From an uncultured Clostridia bacterium (GTDB lineage Bacteria > Bacillota > Dehalobacteriia > UBA4068 > JAAVYR01), in the NCBI GenBank assembly GCA_946562005.1, contig CAMNVD010000012.1, positions 1-21,259 of the forward strand: a DNA stretch of 21,259 bases, read 5' to 3'. Under the pieces are notes generated by a model. That model worked only from the letters and a program-made list of their open reading frames with translations. It had not been told where the DNA came from and searched no databases. A program made the translations under genes and the position numbers. This document shows, piece by piece, positions 13,716 through 20,846 of this stretch (positions within the stretch are counted from its first letter, which is position 1; each line of letters opens with the position of its first letter).

Positions 13716-14625
13716 AGAGTTAGAGAAAATTATCTATCAGACACTTTGTCAGGATGCGTGCTTACGAGAAAAACTGGCTTCTTTTATGGAAAAACCGGCG
13801 GTATTTTTCCAAAATGCGCCTTCTGATTTGTTGGCGGACTGGGGAGAAGAGCAATTTCCTCGTATTGATTACTTGATAGACAAGGAAAATTCGGCTTTTG
13901 GCATTAGCAGGGGCATCCTTAAAGTCAACATCTGGTGTCTGGACGATGGGGGAATCTTACCGGAAGACATTGCGCCGATGGTTATCCAGCTGCTCCATGG
14001 GCTCATCATCAAGGCGGGTAGAGAAATTTCTTATCTCTCCTGGCAAAAAGATTATCTGCACAAGGATATCTCTGGGAAAAGCTTATTTTCTTCTAACCGG
14101 GCAGGACGGGAACCTACTGGTTTGGGCGTGACGCTGACCTTCTCGCTCCAAGCGATTTGGCTGGACCAGGAGGAAACTATGCTGGTAACGGCGGCCAATG
14201 ACTGGGTGAAAGGACACTGTAAAAATCTGCTGGTGATGGGACGGGATAGTATTACTGGTGCCCTACGGCTGGAACCGGGGCAAGGGCTCATCTCCTGGCA
14301 GCAAATGCCAATCTCTGCTATGAAAAAGCAAAGCTACGGTTACTCCTGGATAGAGGGGGAGCTTATCGGCTACCTTGCTACCAATGCGGGAGAGGGGGCG
14401 GCTATCGGCGAACGGCTGCTGGCGGATTTATCCCTTAGTGGGGAAATCGTCCTGAAAGATGGAACGCCGGGGTTGCTTCAGCAAGTCCACTTAAAACCGG
14501 GGCGGGAATGGTGCCAAATCACGGCGGCTTTCCGTTATGGGGTAATTCCCCAAAAGGAAACAGGACCTGCCTATGGTATGCTGGACCACATTATGCTCAA
14601 TGAAGATGAGGTGAACAAGGAATGA
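13708..14625 (+). CDS. XkdI-like tail completion protein, apparent CTG start
   Basis: 305 residues from the proposed CTG start, 279 from the first ATG at 13786. The 26 residues upstream of that ATG (YKELEKIIYQTLCQDACLRE and on) read as a normal N-terminal helix and there is no ribosome site near 13786, so the CTG with its perfect SD is preferred. The protein carries AVFFQNAP, then FPRIDYLIDKE, the layout of tail-terminator/minor tail proteins at the XkdI slot (a small domain adopting the lambda gpU fold). The C-terminal half is longer than usual for that family and contains a beta-rich repeat around QGLISWQQMPISAMK. It ends in an ATGA overlap with the next gene. Function is inferred mainly from position. 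Confidence 0.6.
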   Translation: MYKELEKIIYQTLCQDACLREKLASFMEKPAVFFQNAPSDLLADWGEEQFPRIDYLIDKENSAFGISRGILKVNIWCLDDGGILPEDIAPMVIQLLHGLIIKAGREISYLSWQKDYLHKDISGKSLFSSNRAGREPTGLGVTLTFSLQAIWLDQEETMLVTAANDWVKGHCKNLLVMGRDSITGALRLEPGQGLISWQQMPISAMKKQSYGYSWIEGELIGYLATNAGEGAAIGERLLADLSLSGEIVLKDGTPGLLQQVHLKPGREWCQITAAFRYGVIPQKETGPAYGMLDHIMLNEDEVNKE

Positions 14626-14804
14626 AAAAGCAAACGGCGGCGGTCTATGGTATCGCAGAATTTGCAACCAAGGAAATGGCAAAACAATGGATGACAGGCG
14701 AAGCTTTAATATTTGCGGCGCTCTCAAAAGCAGGCAAAGAACATTACACAGAAGAAGAGGCAAAAAAAATTATCGAAAAATATAAATGCAAGGAGGTTCT
14801 ATAA
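14622..14804 (+). CDS. Small phage protein ahead of the tail sheath (XkdJ position)
   Basis: 60 residues, helical, overlapping the previous gene by ATGA and ending just before the sheath gene. It reads KKQTAAVYGIAEFATKEMAK and ends in a helix with YTEEEAKKIIEKYKCKEVL. Short proteins with this style are common before contractile sheath genes. No function is recognised. Its last codons contain the SD for the sheath gene, so the pair is translationally coupled. Confidence 0.6.
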   Translation: MKKQTAAVYGIAEFATKEMAKQWMTGEALIFAALSKAGKEHYTEEEAKKIIEKYKCKEVL

Positions 14805-14806
14805 AC

Positions 14807-16228
14807 ATGGGTATTTTCTTCACACCGGGGGAAACAAAAAAACGTCCCGGTATTTATCAACGTTATGAAAACATTGGTATACCTCAAGGCGCAGGCGCAA
14901 TCAACGGTATCTGTGCTGCTGTATTTCAAGGCGCCTGGGGGCCTATGAACACAATCCAAGTATTAGACGGTCTGGACCAGGCAATCGCCATCTATGGAAA
15001 ACAGGCTGCTGATGGTGTGCTAGCTCAGCTCTTTTATGGCGGGGCGGAGAAAGTCATCGCTGTCCGTATCGGTGGTACAGGGGCGTGTGGTACTGCTGTA
15101 TTAGCAGATGAAAGTAAAGCTAACGCTATAACTATCTCTTTAAAATATCAGGGGGATAGAGCATTCCAATACATCGTACGGGAATATTTAGGGGACAACA
15201 CGAAAAAAGAATTGGTACTCTTGGAGGACCAAATTATCTTGGAGCGGTTTGTATTCCCGAAGAATCCGACTGACACTACAGAAGCAGATGCGCTCTTAGC
15301 TGCTATGGCAAACAGTACATACCTCACTGCTGTAAAGACAGAAAACTACAGTGGCAACGGTGCTTTGGCTCTCATTACGCAAGGGGTATTTACTGGGGGG
15401 ACTGTTGCTAAGGCAACGGTGCAGGATTATCAAAAAGGGTTCAGTCTGATGGAAACACAACGGTTTAACACATTATCTGTGGATACGGTTGATACAGATG
15501 TGACAGCTTTGCTTCCTCCTTTTATGAACAAGATTTATCAAAATGGCAAAATGGCCTTTGCTGTGATTGGGGCAGACCCTACTGCTGATTTGGAAACCCG
15601 TATGGTGCAAAGTGCTCTCTTTAACGACTATAAAATTATCTTTGTCGGTAACGGCTGGAGAGATGCCAGCGGCAATCTCATTGCCGGGGAAAAGGCGGCG
15701 GCACGCATTGCTGGTATGGTAGCGGGTATCCCGGCCAATGAAAGTATTACCCACAGAACAATCAGTGGGGCGGCGGAACCAATGGAATATCTGACCAATA
15801 GCCAATATGAAGATTGTATCGACCATGGTATGTTGGTATGCTCTGTCAACAGTCTGGACCAGGTATGGGTAGATTCTGGTATCACCACGCTGACTACTAT
15901 TAGCGGCAATGATGATGAGGGCTGGAAGAAAATCAAGCGAACGAAAATCCGTTTTGAATTAATGACCAGAGCATCTGACAGTGTAGCGCCAATGATTGGT
16001 GTGACACCCAATGATGAAGATGGCCGGGCGGCTATCATCCAGGTGGTACAAGGCATCTGCAATCGCATGGTAGCGGAAGAAAAACTTTTGCCTGGGGCTT
16101 GCTGCGTGCTAGATGAAGCCAATCCTCCTCAGGGGGACAGCGCTTGGTTTTCTATTATTGCCAATGACATTGACAGCATTGAAAAGGTATACCTTACTTT
16201 CAAATTTAGCTTCTCTGCTAATATCTAA
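14807..16228 (+). CDS. xkdK: Contractile tail sheath protein
   Basis: 473 residues; forms the outer contractile sheath around the tail tube. The N-terminal RPGIYQRYENIG is the usual sheath start with its donor strand. The central AVKTENYSGNGALALITQG region leads into the alpha/beta core (VDTDVTALLPPFMNKIYQNG), and the C-terminal domain has DQVWVDSGITTLTT, KRTKIRFELMT and the closing LTFKFSFSANI strand that links neighbouring subunits. Together this is the XkdK/YqbK group. The start at 14807 follows AAGGAGG; an in-frame ATG at 14786 precedes that site and is rejected. Confidence 0.92.
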   Translation: MGIFFTPGETKKRPGIYQRYENIGIPQGAGAINGICAAVFQGAWGPMNTIQVLDGLDQAIAIYGKQAADGVLAQLFYGGAEKVIAVRIGGTGACGTAVLADESKANAITISLKYQGDRAFQYIVREYLGDNTKKELVLLEDQIILERFVFPKNPTDTTEADALLAAMANSTYLTAVKTENYSGNGALALITQGVFTGGTVAKATVQDYQKGFSLMETQRFNTLSVDTVDTDVTALLPPFMNKIYQNGKMAFAVIGADPTADLETRMVQSALFNDYKIIFVGNGWRDASGNLIAGEKAAARIAGMVAGIPANESITHRTISGAAEPMEYLTNSQYEDCIDHGMLVCSVNSLDQVWVDSGITTLTTISGNDDEGWKKIKRTKIRFELMTRASDSVAPMIGVTPNDEDGRAAIIQVVQGICNRMVAEEKLLPGACCVLDEANPPQGDSAWFSIIANDIDSIEKVYLTFKFSFSANI

Positions 16229-16251
16229 CGGGAAAAGGAGGACAACAGAAA

Positions 16252-16716
16252 ATGAATCAACAAGCTTTTGCTGACGCAAGAAACGTGGTATCTGGTAAGG
16301 ATGGACAAATCTTTGCCACTACCTCTCAAGGAAAACAGGTATGCTTAGGGTCTGTAACTGATTTTCAGGCTACCATTAATGTGATGAACAAAGACTACCA
16401 ACCTATTGGGTCCGTATTATCCTTTGCGGTGAATACGGGATACTCTATCCAATTGACTATGAACGAGGTGGTCATCCAGGATGATGTATTACTGGGCGAG
16501 CTCTTAGACGAAGTGGCTCAAGGGTATATGCCTATCTTTGATTTTCAGGGAAAACTTTCTCGTCGGGATGGCAGTACTCATCGGCAAGTATTCCGCAACT
16601 GTGTTCCTGATAAAACGGTGAATTTACTCACCATCACACCAGGAACCATCACAGAACGAAAATGGTCCTTCCGGGTCAATGCGGCGCCGGAACTCATCGA
16701 CCGTTTAGAAAGATAA
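16252..16716 (+). CDS. xkdM: Tail tube protein (XkdM family)
   Basis: 154 residues; stacks in hexameric rings to make the inner tube inside the sheath. The order DARNVVSGKDGQIFATTSQG, SVTDFQATINVMNKDYQPIG and ITERKWSFRVNAA matches the DUF2001/XkdM family, and the length is typical. Start follows AAAGGAGG after ten bases. Sheath immediately followed by tube is the standard contractile order. Confidence 0.9.
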   Translation: MNQQAFADARNVVSGKDGQIFATTSQGKQVCLGSVTDFQATINVMNKDYQPIGSVLSFAVNTGYSIQLTMNEVVIQDDVLLGELLDEVAQGYMPIFDFQGKLSRRDGSTHRQVFRNCVPDKTVNLLTITPGTITERKWSFRVNAAPELIDRLER

Positions 16717-16731
16717 AAAGGAGCCGAAATC

Positions 16732-17250
16732 ATGAATGATTGGGACAACACACAAGACGGTATCGGTAACGACCTCTCTGGCGGAACAGGGAAAAACCAG
16801 GAAAAAGAGAGGGAAGAATATTGGCTCTTGCAGCAATTATTAACGGCGGCTAATTTTAAAACGGACCCAGAGCAATATGAAACGATTACCATAGAAAGAA
16901 AAGGAAAAGAAATGTTTTCTTTCCGGGTGCGGCCGTTGGAAGAAGAAGAGCTGCAGGAATGCCGAAAAAAGGCTACTCAATACGGCGCCAATCCGCAAAA
17001 TCGTGCCTTAGTAATGGAGACCGGGGTGGATTTAGTGAAGCTCCGTAGCTACAAAATTTATCTGGCCACCATTGAAGAGGACCGCAAGAAAATCTGGGAC
17101 AATCGCACTTTACAGCAAGAAATCGGTGTTTTACAAGGCATAGACGTCATTGACCGGTTATTGTTGGCGGGTGAGAAAGACAGGGTTTGTAACATCATTG
17201 ATGAAAACAGCGGCTTTCAACTTTCTTTAGAGGAATACGCAAAAAACTAA
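16732..17250 (+). CDS. xkdN: Tail assembly chaperone, zero-frame product (XkdN)
   Basis: 172 residues. XkdN-family proteins hold the tape measure during tail assembly and are not in the finished particle. Seen: LLQQLLTAANFKTDPEQYET, SFRVRPLEEEELQECRKKAT, and the later LQQEIGVLQGIDVIDRLLLA. It ends EEYAKN at a slippery sequence and is followed in the -1 frame by a second open reading frame, as in chaperone pairs such as lambda G/GT. AAAAGGAG precedes the ATG. Confidence 0.88.
   Translation: MNDWDNTQDGIGNDLSGGTGKNQEKEREEYWLLQQLLTAANFKTDPEQYETITIERKGKEMFSFRVRPLEEEELQECRKKATQYGANPQNRALVMETGVDLVKLRSYKIYLATIEEDRKKIWDNRTLQQEIGVLQGIDVIDRLLLAGEKDRVCNIIDENSGFQLSLEEYAKN
17241..17247 (+). promoter_or_regulatory. 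-1 programmed ribosomal frameshift site A AAA AAC
   Basis: The seven bases read A AAA AAC in the xkdN frame (GCA AAA AAC TAA), one of the most efficient bacterial slippery heptamers, with the zero-frame stop next in line. A shift to -1 enters a 54-codon frame ending at 17411. AGAGGA (17229-17234) upstream could act as an internal SD-like stimulator. No strong downstream hairpin was seen. Confidence 0.88.
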
Positions 17251-17411
17251 TTCAGGCAGGTGGAATTTCTTATCTATTACACCTTATCTGGCAAAGGCAA
17301 GGTATGCTCCCTTCTCAGGTATTGCAATTACCTAAGGGGGAGCGGGCCTTTCTTTTTGCCTCTGCGCTTGTATGGATGGAAGAACAATCACACCTGCCGG
17401 ATGATGATTAG
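17247..17411 (+). CDS. Frameshifted extension of the tail chaperone (XkdN-T)
   Basis: After slippage the frame reads LIQAGGISYLLHLIWQRQG and on to WMEEQSHLPDDD, 54 residues, giving a 226-residue fusion. A pattern of this kind (hydrophobic helix, LPKGERAFLFASA, then an acidic E-rich end) is the usual downstream partner of XkdN-type chaperones. There is no independent start codon with an SD at its beginning, so it should be made only by frameshifting. The stop at 17409 overlaps the SD region of the next gene. Confidence 0.85.
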   Translation, partial: LIQAGGISYLLHLIWQRQGMLPSQVLQLPKGERAFLFASALVWMEEQSHLPDDD

Positions 17412-17422
17412 GAGGGATTCCT

Positions 17423-18322
17423 TTGCCAAAACAATATGGGTCCGCTGGCAGTAATGGCATCTTTGCGACAAGTGGCGGACTGCAACAACAACAAACTGAT
17501 TTATGGGCCCGGGAAATGCCCTATTGGCAGAAATTTATGAAAGCAGGCAGTTACTTTGATGATTTTGGGATGGTGAGATTATCTCCTTCGGTGCCACAAG
17601 ATAGCTTTTTTCAATTCCTCATGGGCTTAACGTCGGAAGAATCTGCGCTGGATATGCCTGTGGTGAAAAAACCAAGTAACCGAAAAAGGAAAGATGGAGA
17701 TAGGTCTTCTACGGGGGGCGTTGCAAAAAATAATCCTGTAATAGCAGACTTTATCAGTGCGTATCCGAAGGAGCCGCCTATCTATGGCAGGGTACATACG
17801 CTGCCGGAGGAAATGCCGGCTCGTTATGGACAAGGGTACCTGACACCCATAGAAAATACAGCTATTTATCAATCTTATCAGGATACTTATTTAAATCAGC
17901 AAATCAACAACTATCTCTACCGGATGGAATATGTGCAACAGGAAAATTATTCTCATCAAACGCTGGTCTCTGTCGCAGATAAGAAACAAAGAAAGTTACG
18001 CTATGAAAATCAGCGTGGCGGCTATCCTCAGCGGCAAAAAGCACCAATATCTTCAACTGTGGCTATGGAGGGGGCTTCCCTTGCCATGGGAAAAATGCCT
18101 GCTGAAAAAAATGATATAGCACAGCTGGCAGTGGTAAGTGATGGTGCTAGAGAACCTGCTTTTCCTGGGCAACCCCAACCTCTTGAGGTTATGCCCATCT
18201 ATGGGGTTGGCGCTGAAAATAGGCCGGATTGGATGGAATTATGCGCTCTGCTGCGGCAGAGTATGGCAGAAACATTTACGGAGCTACTACAAAATATGAT
18301 ACCGGAAACGGAGGGCAGATAG
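17423..18322 (+). CDS. Unrecognised 299-aa protein in the tape measure slot
   Basis: 299 residues from a TTG start with AGGAGG seven bases upstream. It sits between the tail chaperone and XkdP, exactly where PBSX-type phages have a tape measure protein of over 1000 residues. It is polar, with a glutamine run (residues 21-24), a basic patch around residues 81-92 (KKPSNRKRKDGDR) and a C-terminal amphipathic helix (ELCALLRQSMAETFTELLQN). No transmembrane segments, long coiled coils or lytic domains of a normal tape measure are visible. It may be a drastically short tape measure, or a different protein after loss of the original. I do not recognise the family. Confidence 0.6.
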   Translation: MPKQYGSAGSNGIFATSGGLQQQQTDLWAREMPYWQKFMKAGSYFDDFGMVRLSPSVPQDSFFQFLMGLTSEESALDMPVVKKPSNRKRKDGDRSSTGGVAKNNPVIADFISAYPKEPPIYGRVHTLPEEMPARYGQGYLTPIENTAIYQSYQDTYLNQQINNYLYRMEYVQQENYSHQTLVSVADKKQRKLRYENQRGGYPQRQKAPISSTVAMEGASLAMGKMPAEKNDIAQLAVVSDGAREPAFPGQPQPLEVMPIYGVGAENRPDWMELCALLRQSMAETFTELLQNMIPETEGR

Positions 18323-18324
18323 AT

Positions 18325-18975
18325 ATGGAAATTTATCTTACGCAGCTGGACAACGGAACGTCTGTCTCCCTGTCTATGCTGCCGGAACAAATTCAAATGC
18401 AGGCAGAAACTAGATTTGCAACCTACGACATCATGGATATGGGGGAAGCCTGTTTGCCAACGGGGGAGAAGCTAAAATCCTTTTCTTGGCAAGGTATTCT
18501 ACCGGGAGAGGGTAGAAAGAGTCAGCTTTATCTGACTGGACGTTGGCAATCTCCTAAGGAAATCCAGGAAATCCTATCCTTGTGGCGGGTAACGGGGGCT
18601 AGATTACGGTTACTTATTACGGAAACGCCTATCCATGAAGATGTCTATCTGGCAAATTACCAAATGACTTATGCTGGGGGATATGGGGATTATCAATATC
18701 AAATCCAATTTGTCGCCGCCAAAGAATTGGCAGTAAAGATGAAACGTCCGGCAGCGGCCTATAACAGGACGGTCCGGGTCAATCAACAACAGCAGGCAAG
18801 CTACACGGTAAAGGCAGGGGACAGTCTTTGGGGCATTGCCCAAAAGGTTTTGGGGCAAGGCAGTCGTTATGGTGAAATCTATGAGTTGAACCGGGAAACC
18901 ATAGACAGCCGAAACAAAAAAGGCGGGGATAAATACCAAATATACCCAGGGCAAGTACTGAAAATGCCTGGTTAG
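18325..18975 (+). CDS. xkdP: Baseplate/tail protein with LysM domain (XkdP)
   Basis: 216 residues. The N-terminal part (IYLTQLDNGTSVSLSMLPEQ and on, then KSFSWQGILPGE) is the XkdP-type beta-rich baseplate domain that links tube and hub. After a short Q-rich linker, residues about 155-215 form a LysM peptidoglycan-binding domain (YTVKAGDSLWGIAQKVLG to YQIYPGQVLKMPG). It likely helps the tail tip grip the cell wall. The ATG at 18325 follows GGAGG (18310-18314); the long upstream extension in frame overlaps the previous gene and is rejected. Confidence 0.88.
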   Translation: MEIYLTQLDNGTSVSLSMLPEQIQMQAETRFATYDIMDMGEACLPTGEKLKSFSWQGILPGEGRKSQLYLTGRWQSPKEIQEILSLWRVTGARLRLLITETPIHEDVYLANYQMTYAGGYGDYQYQIQFVAAKELAVKMKRPAAAYNRTVRVNQQQQASYTVKAGDSLWGIAQKVLGQGSRYGEIYELNRETIDSRNKKGGDKYQIYPGQVLKMPG

Positions 18976-18993
18976 GAAGGGAGCGAATAGACG

Positions 18994-19995
18994 GTGTTAG
19001 ACGTGCAGCAAATTCGTTATGTATGTTTATTTATTACGCCGGAGGGGGGCTCTCTGGATATCTCGGGTGCGCTTATCTCTCTTTCTTGGCTGGAAAGCAT
19101 GGAGGAACTTGCTATGAAGGCCCAGGCAACTTTTGTCAACTGTCAGATGGAAGATGGCAGGCTTTTGCACAGTGTGGTCCGCCCTGGCGGTAAAATCTGC
19201 ATCCTCTCTGACTATGGAGAGGGACGGAAGGAAGTATTCCGGGGGACCATATGGAACTGGACCTATACGAGTGAAAAGGAAAAACTGCTTAAGATTACGG
19301 CATATGATGATTTAATCTACTTGCAAAAATCCAAAGATAATCGTTATTTCCCGGCGGGGCAGCAAACTAGAAGCATTATAGAAAGTATAGCGGGAGCTTG
19401 GCAAATCCCTTTGCAATATCAATGGAAAAGTATTGCTCATGGGAAGCTCCTCTATAAAAACAAAACAGTAGGAGAAATGATATTCGATGTGTTGAAAGAG
19501 GCTAAGTCTGTGCTAGGGGAAAACTATGTGTTACTGAACAAGGGCGGTACTATTTATATATTGCCCTGGGGAAACAATCAGAATGTTTATACTCTCTCCT
19601 CTCGGGACTTGGTGCTCTCTACCCAAAACGAAATCTCCTTGGATAGTCTGACAACAAAAGTCTTAATTACCGGGAAGGGAACAGGTGATGGGCGGCCGCC
19701 CATCCTGGCTACGGTAGAAGGGCAAACAAAATATGGTACGTTACAGGAAATTGTTCCTTTTACCAGGGGTAGTTCTATGCTGGAATTAAGGAAAAAGGGT
19801 GAGGTTATCCTCAAGGAACAAGGGCAACCTAGTGAAACCATGACCATCGTGGCACCAGATATTCCGCTGCTGCGTAAGGGTGATTTATTGGAGGTATCGG
19901 CGGGCAATCTATTGGGCAGTTTTTATGTAACAGGTATCACCCATGATGCTGGAGCAAGAAAAATGACGGTAACTTTACAACGGAAGGCGGGGTGA
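18994..19995 (+). CDS. xkdQ: Baseplate hub protein (XkdQ)
   Basis: 333 residues; XkdQ/YqbQ proteins are the gp27/gpD-like hub on which the tail tip is built. Seen: a beta-rich first domain (SLSWLESMEELAMKAQATF, VFRGTIWNWTY), then ITAYDDLIYLQKSKDNRYFP, which is the characteristic stretch of the family, a helix-turn region (TRSIIESIAGAW) and a C-terminal barrel (GDLLEVSAGNLLGSFYVTGI). GTG start after AAGGGAG. The length is typical and the C-terminus overlaps the next gene. Confidence 0.87.
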   Translation: MLDVQQIRYVCLFITPEGGSLDISGALISLSWLESMEELAMKAQATFVNCQMEDGRLLHSVVRPGGKICILSDYGEGRKEVFRGTIWNWTYTSEKEKLLKITAYDDLIYLQKSKDNRYFPAGQQTRSIIESIAGAWQIPLQYQWKSIAHGKLLYKNKTVGEMIFDVLKEAKSVLGENYVLLNKGGTIYILPWGNNQNVYTLSSRDLVLSTQNEISLDSLTTKVLITGKGTGDGRPPILATVEGQTKYGTLQEIVPFTRGSSMLELRKKGEVILKEQGQPSETMTIVAPDIPLLRKGDLLEVSAGNLLGSFYVTGITHDAGARKMTVTLQRKAG

Positions 19996-20003
19996 TAGAG
20001 AAT

Positions 20004-20390
20004 ATGGTAGCAGAACAAAACAAAGGAGAGCAGCAGGCTTTACGCAAAATGGGAGCGGCGCTCATAGAAAAAATGCGACAAATCAGTGACAGGCCCAATG
20101 TGCTAGACTTTGGCAGTATTTTAGCTGACTTTAGTTTACAAACCAATCGCTTTCCGGTGCCTATCCCGAAAGGGGATTATTTTATCTGCCGTATGGCAGC
20201 GTTGCCTGATGGCAATAGCTGGGCGGTAACGGAGCTAGCTGATGGACACAGTCATCAGGTAGCATTGCCGAAAAGCTTAGGGGCGCTTTGCCCTGGGGAT
20301 AGAGTATTGGTGGCATGGGTAGAAGACGATGCAGTGGTAATCGATAAATTTATGCCGGCAACGGTAGTGGAGGTGAGAACAGATGGCTGA
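20004..20390 (+). CDS. xkdR: Baseplate protein, DUF2577 (XkdR)
   Basis: 128 residues from ATG 20004 (132 from an in-frame GTG at 19992 that overlaps the xkdQ stop). GGTGA (19991-19995) eight bases before 20004 fits the pattern of the other genes; the GTG cannot be excluded. The protein is the small beta-barrel of the DUF2577/XkdR family: VLDFGSILADFSLQTNRFPV, HSHQVALPKSLGALCPGDRV and VAWVEDDAVVIDKF. In PBSX-like tails it lies between hub and wedge proteins. It overlaps xkdS by eight nt. Confidence 0.82.
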   Translation: MVAEQNKGEQQALRKMGAALIEKMRQISDRPNVLDFGSILADFSLQTNRFPVPIPKGDYFICRMAALPDGNSWAVTELADGHSHQVALPKSLGALCPGDRVLVAWVEDDAVVIDKFMPATVVEVRTDG

Positions 20391-20835
20391 ACTATATCCT
20401 AGTTTCTCCCTATCTACAGATGATATTACCAGAAACTTGGAAGGCACAAAAAAACCGCAATATCTGCCTAGTTGTTATTTTGACTTTGCGTTGGGGGATT
20501 TTGCAATAGATGGTACGGGGGCTATTCAGCGTTGTGACGGTATGGAAGCCTGGAAACAATGGTGTATCAAAACCATTAGTACCACACGATTTGCCTGTCT
20601 TGCCTATTCGGGGGAAATCGGCATTGAACGGCAGAGGTTGATGGCGCTTTCTTCTTATGATGCCATTTGCCTGGGACTGGAAAAAGAAATCACAGAGGCA
20701 CTCCTGGCTGACCCTGCTGGTAGGACGTATTCTGTCTATGACTTTTCTTTTACTAGGCAGGAAGATGGTATTTTGGTTACCTGCAAGGTCTTGGGGAAAG
20801 AACAACAGCAAATAGAATTATCGGTAGCGGTATAG
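20383..20835 (+). CDS. xkdS: Baseplate wedge protein, gp25-like DUF2634 (XkdS)
   Basis: 150 residues. The core DGMEAWKQWCIKTISTTRFA followed by YSGEIGIERQRLMA is the signature of the gp25/lysozyme-like wedge family to which XkdS belongs; these proteins help start sheath assembly at the baseplate. The C-terminus reads YSVYDFSFTRQEDGILVTC. GGAGGTGA lies inside the xkdR gene, six bases before the ATG, giving tight coupling. Confidence 0.87.
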   Translation: MAELYPSFSLSTDDITRNLEGTKKPQYLPSCYFDFALGDFAIDGTGAIQRCDGMEAWKQWCIKTISTTRFACLAYSGEIGIERQRLMALSSYDAICLGLEKEITEALLADPAGRTYSVYDFSFTRQEDGILVTCKVLGKEQQQIELSVAV

Positions 20836-20846
20836 GAGGTGAAAGT

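Noticed and set aside
17248..17290. A pseudoknot or strong hairpin downstream of the slippery site
   Set aside because: Only a weak AGGTG/CACCT pairing (17258-17262 with 17280-17284) could be found, not enough to call a stimulator.
17260..17454. A 64-codon plus-strand frame downstream of xkdN
   Set aside because: It is out of frame with both the chaperone extension and the next gene, and no SD precedes it.
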